Assembly: GCA_026706025.1 (NCBI GenBank)
Contig: JAPOZO010000102.1
Location: 1-60,690 of the forward strand
DNA length: 60,690 bases
Direction of reading: 5' to 3'
Origin: Candidatus Poribacteria bacterium
GTDB taxonomy: Bacteria > Poribacteria > WGA-4E > WGA-3G
The position numbers were made by a program, and so were the translations under genes. Positions 24,377 to 32,554 of this stretch are shown here, piece after piece. The notes under the pieces were generated by a model. It saw only the letters and a program-made list of their open reading frames with translations, was not told where the DNA came from and searched no databases. Within the stretch, counting starts at the first letter, position 1; every line of letters starts with the position of its first letter.

Positions 24377-24883
24377 ATGTTTGACATACAAATCGACGGC
24401 TTATCAAAACTACAGGCGTACGTTACCGAGCTTGAGAGCCGGTTAACAGATCGGACGCGGTTGTTCTCGGATTTCCTCGCGCCATTGGTTGCGGGTGAGT
24501 CTGCAGAGGTCTTTGAGACAGAAGGCCGCGGTGAATGGCCCCCGTTGGATCCCATTTATGCGGCAGAGAAAGAAATCACGCATCCGGGGAAAACGATGTT
24601 GCGTCGCGACGATAACTATATCCAAGCGGCAACAAGCACATCGCACCCTGGTAACATTGCCCGTTTCGGACCGAGTGAGATGGTGTTCGGTGTCGATGGC
24701 GGCTATTTCGAGGCTGCCTATGGCGAGAACTATCCTGAAAAGCATGAGTTAGGCGAAGGTACGCGGGCGCGCCCTGTGTACGAACTCATCTTGGTCGGCG
24801 GACGGTTAGATGAGAATATCGAGAAACTCACAGAGAAATGGGAGAGAGAAGAAATCGCCGAAGTGGAAAGGAGACTTTTTTAA
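24377..24883 (+). CDS. Virion morphogenesis / neck protein
   Basis: 168 residues. The segment FETEGRGEWPPLDPIYAAEK followed by HPGKTMLRRDDNY is characteristic of Mu gpG / P2 gpS-like tail completion proteins (W-x-P-L...). The helical ends fit a ring-forming neck protein. It follows the head closure gene. Confidence 0.75.
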   Translation: MFDIQIDGLSKLQAYVTELESRLTDRTRLFSDFLAPLVAGESAEVFETEGRGEWPPLDPIYAAEKEITHPGKTMLRRDDNYIQAATSTSHPGNIARFGPSEMVFGVDGGYFEAAYGENYPEKHELGEGTRARPVYELILVGGRLDENIEKLTEKWEREEIAEVERRLF

Positions 24884-24884
24884 G

Positions 24885-25556
24885 ATGAAGACGCTTTTGA
24901 CGCTGCTGTGCCTCTGTCTCATACTTGGACTTGGGTGTGAAATCCCCTACACCGGTCGCTTGGGACCAGAAGGGTTTAATGGCTGGATAGAATCCGAAGA
25001 AAACGGGTTTGTTTGCCTTTGGAACGGGTTCGATCGGCTCTGTATCAAGACGATACCTGGACGCGACGGCAAAGATGGCAAGGACGGACAAACGCTTATT
25101 GCTATTCATGAAGTCCGTGTTGAAGTGGTTGTTGACAGGATAATCAAAGAAACTGTAACTGAAATAGAATACGTTGATCGTGAGGTTGTCATCGAACGTG
25201 TTTCGACCGAATTTATTGATCGAGAAGTGCCAATTGAGGTTTTTGTTGGCAGAACGCAAACCATCATCAAAGAAGTTTGCTCAGAAAAAGACGTTATCAT
25301 CAAGGAAGTACCTGTTGAAAAGATTGTTGAAGTCGTAAAAACAGTCTACGTCAATCAAGATGATCCCGTCTCTGTTACAGCAGGTGCAACCTACACGGAA
25401 TCGGGCTACCACAATCCGCCTGCCGGCTATCATGCGCATTCTTTCACGCATACACATGACGGGGCAACACATACGCATCGGGTTATCCATCCCGACGGCG
25501 AAAAAGACGATTGGGCTCGCGAACACGACGGCTTTTCAGGATTAGCGCACGATTAA
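24885..25556 (+). CDS. Lipoprotein with collagen-like stretch and histidine-rich tail
   Basis: 223 residues from the ATG at 24885. A lipoprotein signal ends in the lipobox LGLGC (residue 18 is the Cys). A short GRDGKDGKDGQT stretch follows, then about 90 residues of alternating Val/Ile and Glu/Lys/Asp (for example EYVDREVVIERVSTEFIDRE), which would form a long beta or fibrous spacer. The C-terminus is His-rich (HAHSFTHTHDGATHTHRVIH) and may bind metal. It lies between virion genes and lysis-like genes, so an outer spanin or a superinfection-exclusion lipoprotein is conceivable. The exact role is unknown. Confidence 0.7.
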   Translation: MKTLLTLLCLCLILGLGCEIPYTGRLGPEGFNGWIESEENGFVCLWNGFDRLCIKTIPGRDGKDGKDGQTLIAIHEVRVEVVVDRIIKETVTEIEYVDREVVIERVSTEFIDREVPIEVFVGRTQTIIKEVCSEKDVIIKEVPVEKIVEVVKTVYVNQDDPVSVTAGATYTESGYHNPPAGYHAHSFTHTHDGATHTHRVIHPDGEKDDWAREHDGFSGLAHD

Positions 25557-25567
25557 GGAAAGCATTA

Positions 25568-26134
25568 ATGACACTCAAGAAACTATGCAAGGCACTCAAC
25601 TGGCAAGGAAAAGGCATCAGACGCTGGAAGGACTTCATAGAGGAACTCCAGTTTGTTGTCGCTGTCGGTGAGGACGCGCTCCGTGAACTTGAAGCAGAAG
25701 ATGCCGCACGCAATCTCATAAAAAAGCACATCTCCGTAGCGTCTGCTGACGAAATCAAGGCAGCCGTCGAACGTTCACCCCTTGGTGCCGGCATACAGGT
25801 GTTACCATGTGACAGAAGATACCAAATATTGAATTCAGAGGGTTGGGGTGGTGCACTCGACTATACCGGTATTGACCGTATCAGATATATCAGTGAATTC
25901 TTTGACTGTGATAACTTTGCACTCGCACTTGCCGTCGTATGTGCAATGAAATTTCACATAAACAGCGTCGGCATCTGTTTAGACTTTTCAGGCGGTCATG
26001 CTTACGCCATTTTGCCCGTCCGTCAACCCGACGGCAGCATCGAAATAGTTATCCTTGAGCCCCAAAACGATAAATACATTATCAGTTTAGGCGGAATGTA
26101 TCAGGGCAAATTCGGAATCGCGATTTTCGCATAA
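25568..26134 (+). CDS. Cysteine-peptidase-like protein (MOA C-terminal domain type)
   Basis: 188 residues from the ATG at 25568. The order FFDCDNFALALA (Cys about residue 118), FSGGHAYAIL (His about residue 142) and ILEPQND (Glu/Asp about residue 162) matches the papain-like C-terminal domain first described in the mushroom lectin MOA, which is also found as small stand-alone proteins in phages. No signal peptide. It sits between a lipoprotein and a holin-like gene, so a role in lysis or host takeover is possible. Confidence 0.65.
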   Translation: MTLKKLCKALNWQGKGIRRWKDFIEELQFVVAVGEDALRELEAEDAARNLIKKHISVASADEIKAAVERSPLGAGIQVLPCDRRYQILNSEGWGGALDYTGIDRIRYISEFFDCDNFALALAVVCAMKFHINSVGICLDFSGGHAYAILPVRQPDGSIEIVILEPQNDKYIISLGGMYQGKFGIAIFA

Positions 26135-26147
26135 AAAGGACGACACC

Positions 26148-26489
26148 GTGAACGATTTTGAACAACAGATTTTGGACGCACTGCACGCCTTAGAGGTGAA
26201 AGTCACCGAGGAGCTCGGAGAGATACGTGGCGATCTCAAAGCCATGAAAGAAAAAAACGAGTCGGATCATAACGCGATTCGGCACCTCGTTGAGCAGAAT
26301 GTCCAGATAGATACCCATCGCCTCAACAAGCATAGCGCAGAAATCGACGCACACAGTCAAGAGATCGCGAAATTCAATGAATGGAAAGAGCAGTACCAGA
26401 AACAGGTCGCTAACCGAATCGCAATCTCACAGAGCATCTCCACAATTGCTGCGGTCGTCATCGCGTTTTTGCTAAGCAAGTTCTTATGA
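26148..26489 (+). CDS. Holin-like protein with coiled coil and C-terminal helix
   Basis: 113 residues from a GTG. The first ~90 form a charged coiled coil, and the last ~22 (ISQSISTIAAVVIAFLLSKF) are one membrane helix. This is the layout of XhlA-type hemolysin/holin partners, which anchor at the membrane and help lysis. Confidence 0.65.
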   Translation: MNDFEQQILDALHALEVKVTEELGEIRGDLKAMKEKNESDHNAIRHLVEQNVQIDTHRLNKHSAEIDAHSQEIAKFNEWKEQYQKQVANRIAISQSISTIAAVVIAFLLSKFL

Positions 26490-26591
26490 AAAATCACAAA
26501 CGTAGTCCGTAATGTAATGGAGGACGGACGCACGGAGAGGCACTCTGAAGTTACAGACACACCTCACCGAACCGCAAGGAAAGTTAAAATT

Positions 26592-26789
26592 ATGGATGCG
26601 AGATTGAAAAAGATTCAGATAACGCCCATGAAATTTGATAAAGAAGGCGAGCCACAGCAGGAAGAATTCGCCACGATTACGCTCGAAGTACCGATGGATA
26701 GCACCGGGCAGCGTGCCGAGATTATAGAACTCTGTGAGCTGCTCGACCAGCAATGGATTGTTGCGAACATCGGAAAAACAGCTAAATAG
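26592..26789 (+). CDS. Small hypothetical protein
   Basis: 65 residues from the ATG at 26592 with AAGGAAAG before it; an in-frame start at 26517 is less likely. Beta-alpha text (EEFATITLEVPMDSTGQ) without membrane segment. Function not recognised. Confidence 0.55.
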   Translation: MDARLKKIQITPMKFDKEGEPQQEEFATITLEVPMDSTGQRAEIIELCELLDQQWIVANIGKTAK

Positions 26790-26895
26790 TTTTCAGTACG
26801 ATTTTTCTGCGAAAAATCTTTCAGTGGTCAGTTATCAGTTAAGAGGGGTTAGGTTCATCAAAGACCTCTTAACTGATGGCTGACAGCCAATAAAA
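26785..26895. repeat. Dispersed palindromic intergenic repeat
   Basis: Same family as 13420-13532: CAGTACG, hairpin GATTTTTC-tgc-GAAAAATC, TTATCAGTTAAGAGG and the inverted CCTCTTAACTGA. It may act as a transcription end for the upstream gene. Confidence 0.75.
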
Positions 26896-26909
26896 ATGGA
26901 GGTTTCACC

Positions 26910-27164
26910 GTGCAAGAGCTAAAGGCGTGTATGCGGTACATCTTCATCCTGTCCGTGATGATTATCGTTGGCGTGTTCGCCACAGACTGGTGGTTCACAA
27001 GGGATGGCGATCTGCTCAATGATACGCTCGTCGGTGTCATGATCGGCGCGCCTATAGGTTGGTTCGGCTCCTTTGTCGGGTTCTATACCACCGAGAAAGT
27101 GAGTCAAATGACGAAAAAAGAGGAGGTAGAGAATGGAAACGCACCGCCGGGCAAAGATCATTAA
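26910..27164 (+). CDS. Small two-helix membrane protein, holin-like
   Basis: 84 residues from a GTG with a GGAGG ribosome site. Two hydrophobic segments (IFILSVMIIVGVFATDWWF and LVGVMIGAPIGWFGSFVGFY) and a charged C-terminus resemble small class II holins. It overlaps the next gene by 32 bp. With the XhlA-like gene it could form the lysis pair. Confidence 0.6.
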   Translation: MQELKACMRYIFILSVMIIVGVFATDWWFTRDGDLLNDTLVGVMIGAPIGWFGSFVGFYTTEKVSQMTKKEEVENGNAPPGKDH

Positions 27165-27615
27165 TGCGCTCACGGAGATATTCGGGACGCTCACAGCACC
27201 TGTAGAGGAATCCGGGTTCCCTATCCAGGTGAAGACTGTCCAGAAACGGTTTGTCCACTGGACAGCACTGGATCAGCAAGGCGCGATCCCGGCATTGCTC
27301 TTGACGGTTGGCGATGGCGGTGACGCGCCGGATTCAGATGTCGTCGGTTACGTCGATGAGCTATATCCGATTGCGGTCACTGCGGTCATGAAAGAGGAAC
27401 CGCATCTCAAAGACCTGACAGATCAGGCATCCGATATGCACTATTCGCTCGCCCGGCTCATTAACAGTAACCCGACGCTCGGTGTTGAGGGTGTCAATCC
27501 AGAAAAGACACGGCTCAGGCAGTGGAGAGGTAGCGAAGGTGCTATCTCCAAATTCGAGATCATCAAGTGGCGGGTGTTTGTGGAACACCGGTACCACGCG
27601 ACAGAAAGCGTATAG
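27133..27615 (+). CDS. Tail terminator / completion protein
   Basis: 160 residues starting with a helix (HRRAKIINALTEIFGTLTAP), then beta strands with IPALLLTVGDGGDAPD and ISKFEIIKWRVFVEHRYHAT, the alpha-beta-beta pattern of lambda gpU-type tail terminators. Curiously it is in the head arm, separate from the tube genes on the other strand, and inside the holin-like block. Confidence 0.65.
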   Translation: METHRRAKIINALTEIFGTLTAPVEESGFPIQVKTVQKRFVHWTALDQQGAIPALLLTVGDGGDAPDSDVVGYVDELYPIAVTAVMKEEPHLKDLTDQASDMHYSLARLINSNPTLGVEGVNPEKTRLRQWRGSEGAISKFEIIKWRVFVEHRYHATESV

Positions 27616-27666
27616 CATCGCAAAATGACGATGCATCATTTTAATCAGAAAAGGAGTAACTTTATC

Positions 27667-28479
27667 ATGTATTTCCAGAAGACGAGACTTTGGTTTTGGG
27701 CAGCCACAATCGTTGCAATGCTCATGCTTTACGGCGCGATCGCCCAAGCGCAGTTACCGACAACGGTCGACGAATCGAGTGTTGCTTTCACGTATAACGA
27801 TGTTGCCGGACAGCGCGGTTGGGGCGTGCTGGGTGCTACACCTTACGAGGTTGGCAATTTGCAGGGTTACACCGCGGTGATCGCACAGAAAGGCGGGACA
27901 CTGCTCCGCAGTAAGTACCATGCCGAAATCGGTACATCCTTCCACAATTGGGATTTCAACGTCTACACCAACGGCTTGGTTAAACAATATGAAAACGCCG
28001 AAGCCGGTCGTGTTTCCGGTATCGGAGTCGCTGTTGAGGCACCGGAACAAGACATCGGTGTTTTTCATGTGACCGCGGGCTTAGGTGTCGAGGGTCAGAA
28101 CGCTGGGCAGATCGGTGCCCCGAATGCCGGTGACACGCTTGAAGCGTTAGGCTACGATCCGACAACACTTGAATCGCTTGGGCTTTATAGTCTGAATCCT
28201 GCACCGACAGGCCTCACTATCAAGCAAGGCAATGCGTTAAAGGCACTGCTCTATGCAGAAATATCGCATCCGAGCGGGATCGTGTTCTCGCTGAAAGGGT
28301 TGCCTGAAATCTCGCCGAGCGAATCGCCTGCTCACCAGTTAGTTGTCTCCGCGTCCACAAGTTTCGAGTTAGGCGAGAACATCAGCCTCGAAGTCGGTGC
28401 CGATCTCGGACTCCAGACGTATGACAGCGAAATCGAGAAGGAACTGGCGACACTTGCTGCAATCAAACTGTCATTTTAG
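27667..28479 (+). CDS. Outer-membrane beta-barrel-like protein
   Basis: 270 residues from the ATG at 27667 (AAAGGAG site). A signal peptide (residues 1-28) ends near IAQAQLP. The mature part alternates hydrophobic and polar residues, and the last strand ends in Phe (ATLAAIKLSF), as outer-membrane barrels do for assembly. A phage-borne barrel could block or replace a receptor, or change the lysogen's surface. It implies a diderm host. No family could be named. Confidence 0.65.
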   Translation: MYFQKTRLWFWAATIVAMLMLYGAIAQAQLPTTVDESSVAFTYNDVAGQRGWGVLGATPYEVGNLQGYTAVIAQKGGTLLRSKYHAEIGTSFHNWDFNVYTNGLVKQYENAEAGRVSGIGVAVEAPEQDIGVFHVTAGLGVEGQNAGQIGAPNAGDTLEALGYDPTTLESLGLYSLNPAPTGLTIKQGNALKALLYAEISHPSGIVFSLKGLPEISPSESPAHQLVVSASTSFELGENISLEVGADLGLQTYDSEIEKELATLAAIKLSF

Positions 28480-28540
28480 GTAGTCATTTAAAAAGCCGAG
28501 GCGAGTGGGATATGCCGCGAACCTCACTATGGCTGCTGTC

Positions 28541-28575
28541 GTGTGTGGGCTGCATATCCGGTGCCACACATTTTT
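28541..28575 (+). terminator. Probable terminator after the barrel gene
   Basis: GTGTGG pairs with CCACAC across a 15-base loop and is followed by ATTTTTAT. A second hairpin, GGCGGGGTT / ACCCCGCC, lies just after at about 28579-28600. Confidence 0.5.
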
Positions 28576-28618
28576 ATAGGCGGGGTTTAGAGACCCCGCC
28601 ATCACAAGAAAGGATATT

Positions 28619-28849
28619 ATGAATACCATAGCATACAGTTTTCATGGGAAATTTATTGTGATTGATCGCGACAAAGATCCTGTTTTATATCATCTTGCCA
28701 AGTGGTTCATTGAACCTATCAAATTGTTTCAGATCGGCTGGAAATTGACATCTCGAAAAACGAGGCTACAACCCATCAAAAATGGTATACATCGCAGATG
28801 TTATCGGGCGTGGAAGCACACGTATAACCATTTCATCTACAAGAGGTAA
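28619..28849 (+). CDS. Small basic hypothetical protein
   Basis: 76 residues with an AAAGGA ribosome site 7 bases before the ATG. Rich in Lys, Arg, His and aromatic residues; no clear membrane helix. It ends 3 bp before the next gene. Function unknown. Confidence 0.5.
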   Translation: MNTIAYSFHGKFIVIDRDKDPVLYHLAKWFIEPIKLFQIGWKLTSRKTRLQPIKNGIHRRCYRAWKHTYNHFIYKR

Positions 28850-28852
28850 CGC

Positions 28853-29116
28853 ATGGATAGACACGGAAACCGGATCATGAGTCCAGAAGAACTGCTGCTA
28901 ACGTTGCCCGAAAAAGAAGTTGAGACTGTCCCGCGCAAGATCACGCCGGAAGAATACTTTTCAAGTCCTGCATTTCAGCGGCGACAGAAACTTGTGCGAG
29001 AGGCAGCAGACCGCGCAGCCTTTGAGAAAAAAGTCGCTTTCCGGTCCGCACAGGAACAGAACCCCATCAAGCCGAAACCGAGACGCAAGCGTAATCGGAA
29101 GGTTAGGTCAAGATAA
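28853..29116 (+). CDS. Small charged hypothetical protein
   Basis: 87 residues, highly charged, ending in a basic patch (KPKPRRKRNRKVRSR) that could bind nucleic acid. It is co-transcribed with the previous small gene. Function unknown. Confidence 0.5.
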   Translation: MDRHGNRIMSPEELLLTLPEKEVETVPRKITPEEYFSSPAFQRRQKLVREAADRAAFEKKVAFRSAQEQNPIKPKPRRKRNRKVRSR

Positions 29117-29215
29117 AACTTATATCAGTCACCAGTGTCCAGTTGCCAGTAAAGAGACTTCCCTTCTGGAAACTGGTTACTGGTAACTGACAACTATTAA
29201 CCGAGGAAAAATATC

Positions 29216-29830
29216 ATGATTAAGAAACTGATTTACATCGCCGGTTTTTTGACGATACTCACGGTTGCGTCTGTGCTTTTTCATCTGCATACTGCGGATA
29301 CATCTGGGGACGATGCGCTGATGGATGAGACACCCCCCGACGGCATGTTTGATAGCGAAGCGCAACCGGTTTATATCTTCGCGCACTTGGCATACAAACA
29401 CGATGTTAGAGCCATCGACGCATACTTTCTTGAGATTCAAGACCACCCCGGTGAGGGGATTGATGAGATCGTGGGGGGGTTCGTCGCGACGAACTTCCAT
29501 GCACATGTCCGATTGCGGGACGTATCCGTGCCGACGAGCTGCGACACAACCGAGGCACACAGCAGACCGCACATCGAAATAGACCGCGAACGGGAAAGAT
29601 GGGCAGAAGGCATGGACTTTGTGCAAGGGTTGCTGATGCTGAATCAGTCGTTGCGTCTGTCAAATGTATCTGTTGAAGGCGAAATACTAATGTGCGATGT
29701 CCAGTTTTCTCTGGGCGGAACATGGCACGATCTGACAACAACGTTGAGCCGTGACGGTTTCGCGAGACCTACCATCGACGGATATGCATGGAACTGGGGC
29801 GCGGAGCAATTGGAGCCCCACGAACAATAA
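29216..29830 (+). CDS. Exported protein with possible nuclease-like (SNase-type) fold
   Basis: 204 residues. A hydrophobic N-terminus (LIYIAGFLTILTVASVLF) gives a signal or anchor. The rest resembles staphylococcal-nuclease layout loosely: a strand with VRLRDVSVPTSCDTTEAHSR where VRLxGxDxPE is usual, then a helix and strands ending in DLTTTLSRDGFARP. The key Arg and Glu positions are not clearly kept, so it may be inactive. It is followed by a strong terminator that ends the plus-strand arm. Confidence 0.5.
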   Translation: MIKKLIYIAGFLTILTVASVLFHLHTADTSGDDALMDETPPDGMFDSEAQPVYIFAHLAYKHDVRAIDAYFLEIQDHPGEGIDEIVGGFVATNFHAHVRLRDVSVPTSCDTTEAHSRPHIEIDRERERWAEGMDFVQGLLMLNQSLRLSNVSVEGEILMCDVQFSLGGTWHDLTTTLSRDGFARPTIDGYAWNWGAEQLEPHEQ

Positions 29831-29844
29831 TTGTATTTCCGCAG

Positions 29845-29880
29845 AAACGCCCGGGGCACCTGATGCGCCTCGGGCGTTTT
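29845..29880. terminator. Bidirectional rho-independent terminator
   Basis: AACGCCCGGGGC and GCCTCGGGCGTT pair across a short loop and are followed by TTTT; the minus strand also has a short T run. It separates the convergent genes ending at 29830 and 29885. Confidence 0.9.
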
Positions 29881-29884
29881 GGGG

Positions 29885-30121
29885 TTAAGCGTCTGTTTTC
29901 CGTTTGCGTCCTGCTTTTCGTACCCGGAAGTTACGTTCACCGTTGTAGCCGAGAATTTGCAGTACCTCGTCCCATCGCTCCGTCTCGGCGTATCGGTGGA
30001 TTGTCCGGTCGCTGGCCCCGATCGCTTTTGCGATTTCGCCAGCGTCACGGGTCTGCGTCGCGAACATCCACGCGGCGACACTGATATGGATGTCCCTTTC
30101 GGCTGTACTTCTATTAGCCAT
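29885..30121 (-). CDS. Small helix-turn-helix protein
   Basis: 78 residues. The segment GEIAKAIGASDRTIHRYAET is a helix-turn-helix, followed by a WDEVLQILGYNGERNF motif also present in the protein at 31791-32168 (WEKALNECRYTGDRNF). Probably a regulator. Basic C-terminus (RKAGRKRKTDA). Confidence 0.7.
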   Translation of the reverse strand: MANRSTAERDIHISVAAWMFATQTRDAGEIAKAIGASDRTIHRYAETERWDEVLQILGYNGERNFRVRKAGRKRKTDA

Positions 30122-30124
30122 CTG

Positions 30125-30451
30125 CTATTTCCTTTCTCGTCTCTGTTCGGATCGGTGGATTCGCTGCTCTTTGGTGAGCCGTTCTGTCTGCATTTTCATA
30201 ACTTCGCGTGGCACCCAGTGATGTCTTTGCGGATTAAACATGTATACAGGCCAGGGGTTATCCTTGGAATTCCTTTGGTGTATATTCCCGATCAAGGTTT
30301 CCCCTTCAAACCGCGCTCTGTAAACAGTGCGTTTGACGCGTTTGGTGCGTCCGTGGGTCCCCGCAACGACGACAACCTGATTTTCGAGATTAATCGAGAG
30401 GTCAATGTCTTCGGCTTGGGTTACGCGTTGTATGATTTCAAAGTCCAACAT
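30125..30451 (-). CDS. Hypothetical basic protein
   Basis: 108 residues, beta-rich first half and a strongly basic helical end (RLTKEQRIHRSEQRRERK). It ends 3 bp before the small HTH gene, so both share a transcript. Function not recognised. Confidence 0.55.
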   Translation of the reverse strand: MLDFEIIQRVTQAEDIDLSINLENQVVVVAGTHGRTKRVKRTVYRARFEGETLIGNIHQRNSKDNPWPVYMFNPQRHHWVPREVMKMQTERLTKEQRIHRSEQRRERK

Positions 30452-30463
30452 GATAATTCTCCG

Positions 30464-30847
30464 TTAATCAAAAGCATTCGCGACTTTTATGAGTTCAGCA
30501 GCAGAAATTACGCCATCCTTCCAATCTGCAACCGGAAATGACAACTCACCCAGAATCGCGACGGCTTCCTCGATTGTTGTCACCAGCGGTTGGATATCTT
30601 CTTTGATAAGATCGGGCAATTCTACATGAAATTCTTCACAGACCCGAACCGCGAGCCACAGCGAGATCTCATCAAGTCCGCGCTCATAGCGAGAAACCTG
30701 ATAGTACGCAATCCCGATGCGTTCCCCGAATTCTGTCTGGGTCAACCCCGCCGTCTTCCGAATCCTTTTTAGGCTTCGTCCGACGCGCTTTTTAAAAGCT
30801 GACGGGGTGATGGCAGTAGGCCTCTTAACCGTATCTTTTTTTGGCAT
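30464..30847 (-). CDS. XRE-family repressor-like protein
   Basis: 127 residues. A Cro/C1-type helix-turn-helix occupies residues 18-80 (LKRIRKTAGLTQTEFGERIG then IAYYQVSRYERGL). The C-terminal helical part is too short for an autoprotease domain. It is the best candidate for lysogeny or copy control of the early region; the promoter at 31570-31598 lies upstream. Confidence 0.85.
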   Translation of the reverse strand: MPKKDTVKRPTAITPSAFKKRVGRSLKRIRKTAGLTQTEFGERIGIAYYQVSRYERGLDEISLWLAVRVCEEFHVELPDLIKEDIQPLVTTIEEAVAILGELSFPVADWKDGVISAAELIKVANAFD

Positions 30848-30923
30848 TGGATTATCCCGCCTCCTGTAGAAGTGCGGGATTGGACGCTCCCGCGGGCGTT
30901 TCTCAAATTGGAACTATAAAAAA

Positions 30924-31439
30924 CTATGCACTCAGCCGTATCCGCTCAAGCCGGTTTTCTTCGGCTTCATCAATCGCGTCCTCAACTTGCTGCTGAACAT
31001 CTAAATCTTCAAAGGAAAGATGCCAAACGCAATCTCCTGCTTCAGCGACATCAAGATTGCATCCTTCCTTATCATCATCATCAAGCCATGCCGCGACCTC
31101 ATCAACGGAGACAATCACTGCAGCATCCTCGTCGATATTCGATTCAATCATATCAACGAGATTTTCAGCAGAGATATGAGGGTCGCCACTGATGATAACA
31201 GAATCAATCCCGTATGCTGCGCCGTCTCGGATTTCGGACCAACCGAGCGAGATTTCGCAGACTTCAAAGTTGAAACTGTCAAGCGTGCCGACGAATTCTT
31301 TGTCGTCGAGCAACCCGCCATTTTCAAACTGGGTCTGTCCGACGCGGGAATCGGAATCGGCTGTGAAGGGCGCGTCTGCCCAGATACCCCATTGCGATTC
31401 GATACTGGATAGGTTCATCAAACGGTCTTTCAATTTCAT
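30924..31439 (-). CDS. Acidic hypothetical protein
   Basis: 171 residues, very acidic (many Asp and Glu, for example AAWLDDDDKEGCNLDVAEAG), without Lys-rich parts. Such DNA-mimic-like acidity is common in phage anti-host proteins, but no family is recognised. It is first after the TTGACA/TATAAT promoter at 31570-31598. Confidence 0.6.
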   Translation of the reverse strand: MKLKDRLMNLSSIESQWGIWADAPFTADSDSRVGQTQFENGGLLDDKEFVGTLDSFNFEVCEISLGWSEIRDGAAYGIDSVIISGDPHISAENLVDMIESNIDEDAAVIVSVDEVAAWLDDDDKEGCNLDVAEAGDCVWHLSFEDLDVQQQVEDAIDEAEENRLERIRLSA

Positions 31440-31790
31440 CTGTTCTCTCCTATTTGGATATTGACTTCGGCGGGGCGTTCTGGTATGATATTAAAACGCA
31501 ACGCCAAAATCGGTTCTCAGGTTTTCGTTGCCGGAGGGTGTCCTACCACCCTCCATTTCTTATGTATATATTATACACTATATACACCTAATTGTCAAGT
31601 ATTTTTTCAAGAAAAATGCGTTTTTTTTGCCAAATTCGGTATTTTTTCCCGAAAATTCGTAAAAAAATTGTGTTCAGTGGTGCGAATTCGGTAGGAATTG
31701 GGGCAAGATCACGACAAATCGCGCGTATCGACGATAGAGCTAAGCCTACAGGTGTGACAGTTCCTTGTCAAAATACTTGTCAAATATCGT
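31440..31790. promoter_or_regulatory. AT-rich intergenic control region
   Basis: No gene here. It holds the minus-strand promoter at 31570-31598, an A/T-rich stretch with TTTTTT runs, and two TTGACAAG copies on the minus strand between about 31767 and 31785, which may be further promoter or operator elements. Confidence 0.6.
31570..31598 (-). promoter_or_regulatory. Consensus sigma70 promoter for the early minus operon
   Basis: On the minus strand TTGACA (31598-31593), a 17-base spacer and TATAAT (31575-31570). The -10 region is surrounded by a TATATA palindrome that could be a repressor site. It drives the acidic-protein and XRE genes. Confidence 0.85.
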
Positions 31791-32168
31791 TCAATTTTCT
31801 CGCCACCCATATTTCACTGCCCAATCGTGTATGCGTCGCCGCGGTAAGCCGACGGTATCACCAGCGATCGTTGCCCACCGGTGTTTCGGTTCTCCTGCCC
31901 TGATTGCTTCCTGATAGGCTTCGCGCGCTTTTTCAAAGAGTTCACCGGCTTCACGCTCAATGTCGCGGTAGGGCTGCGTCTCGAAGTTGCGATCACCGGT
32001 GTACCTGCACTCATTGAGTGCTTTCTCCCATTCTTCATCTTCAGCCCAGCGTCTGATGCTTCTGTCAGAGGTATCGAAAGCGTCAGCGATCTCCTTAATA
32101 TCGCGTGAAACGAAAGCAAAATAAGCGGCAGCGCAATGGATTTTTACGATGGGTTTGACCTGTGGCAT
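31791..32168 (-). CDS. Helix-turn-helix protein
   Basis: 125 residues. Residues 20-46 (RDIKEIADAFDTSDRSIRRW) are a helix-turn-helix related to 29885-30121 and loosely to 50830-51042. A second possible DNA-binding helix pair is at the C-terminus (GDTVGLPRRRIHDWAVKYGW), giving a two-HTH chain. Probably a regulator of the early region. Confidence 0.7.
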   Translation of the reverse strand: MPQVKPIVKIHCAAAYFAFVSRDIKEIADAFDTSDRSIRRWAEDEEWEKALNECRYTGDRNFETQPYRDIEREAGELFEKAREAYQEAIRAGEPKHRWATIAGDTVGLPRRRIHDWAVKYGWREN

Positions 32169-32244
32169 CGTGTGTATCTCCTATGTTGTGGCCCCCGAAG
32201 GGGCCGGTTATATGATGGGACGATCATAAGACCGTCCCGTTAAT

Positions 32245-32487
32245 TTACGATGATACTGGGTACTTATCAACAAACTTTTGATAATCAGGGTTCCGTGGTA
32301 CGCCTGTGGACTTATCCGGTATCGCCAAATGATACGCGTCGAGATTAAGAAAATGATAATCATAATCTCTTAGGAACCTCAAAACGCGGTATCGTTCTGG
32401 CATATAGATAAGAACCCGATTATTTTCCAATCGGCGTATAAAGTAGCCGGTGAGAACGGAACCGTGGAACATAAATTTGATTTTCAT
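32245..32487 (-). CDS. Small hypothetical protein
   Basis: 80 residues from the ATG at 32487 with GGAG before it; an upstream in-frame ATG at 32526 lacks a site. Rich in Tyr and Arg (RVLRFLRDYDYHFLNLDAYH). Function unknown. Confidence 0.55.
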   Translation of the reverse strand: MKIKFMFHGSVLTGYFIRRLENNRVLIYMPERYRVLRFLRDYDYHFLNLDAYHLAIPDKSTGVPRNPDYQKFVDKYPVSS

Positions 32488-32554
32488 TGCGTTGCTCCAC
32501 TTAGAGAATAGAGGCTGGCACCGCAATTGCGATGCCAGCTTCCGTGTTGTTTAT

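Noticed and set aside
24443-24745. Antisense frame in the neck protein gene
   Set aside because: Shadow of 24377-24883, which has the gpG-like motif, correct order and good start.
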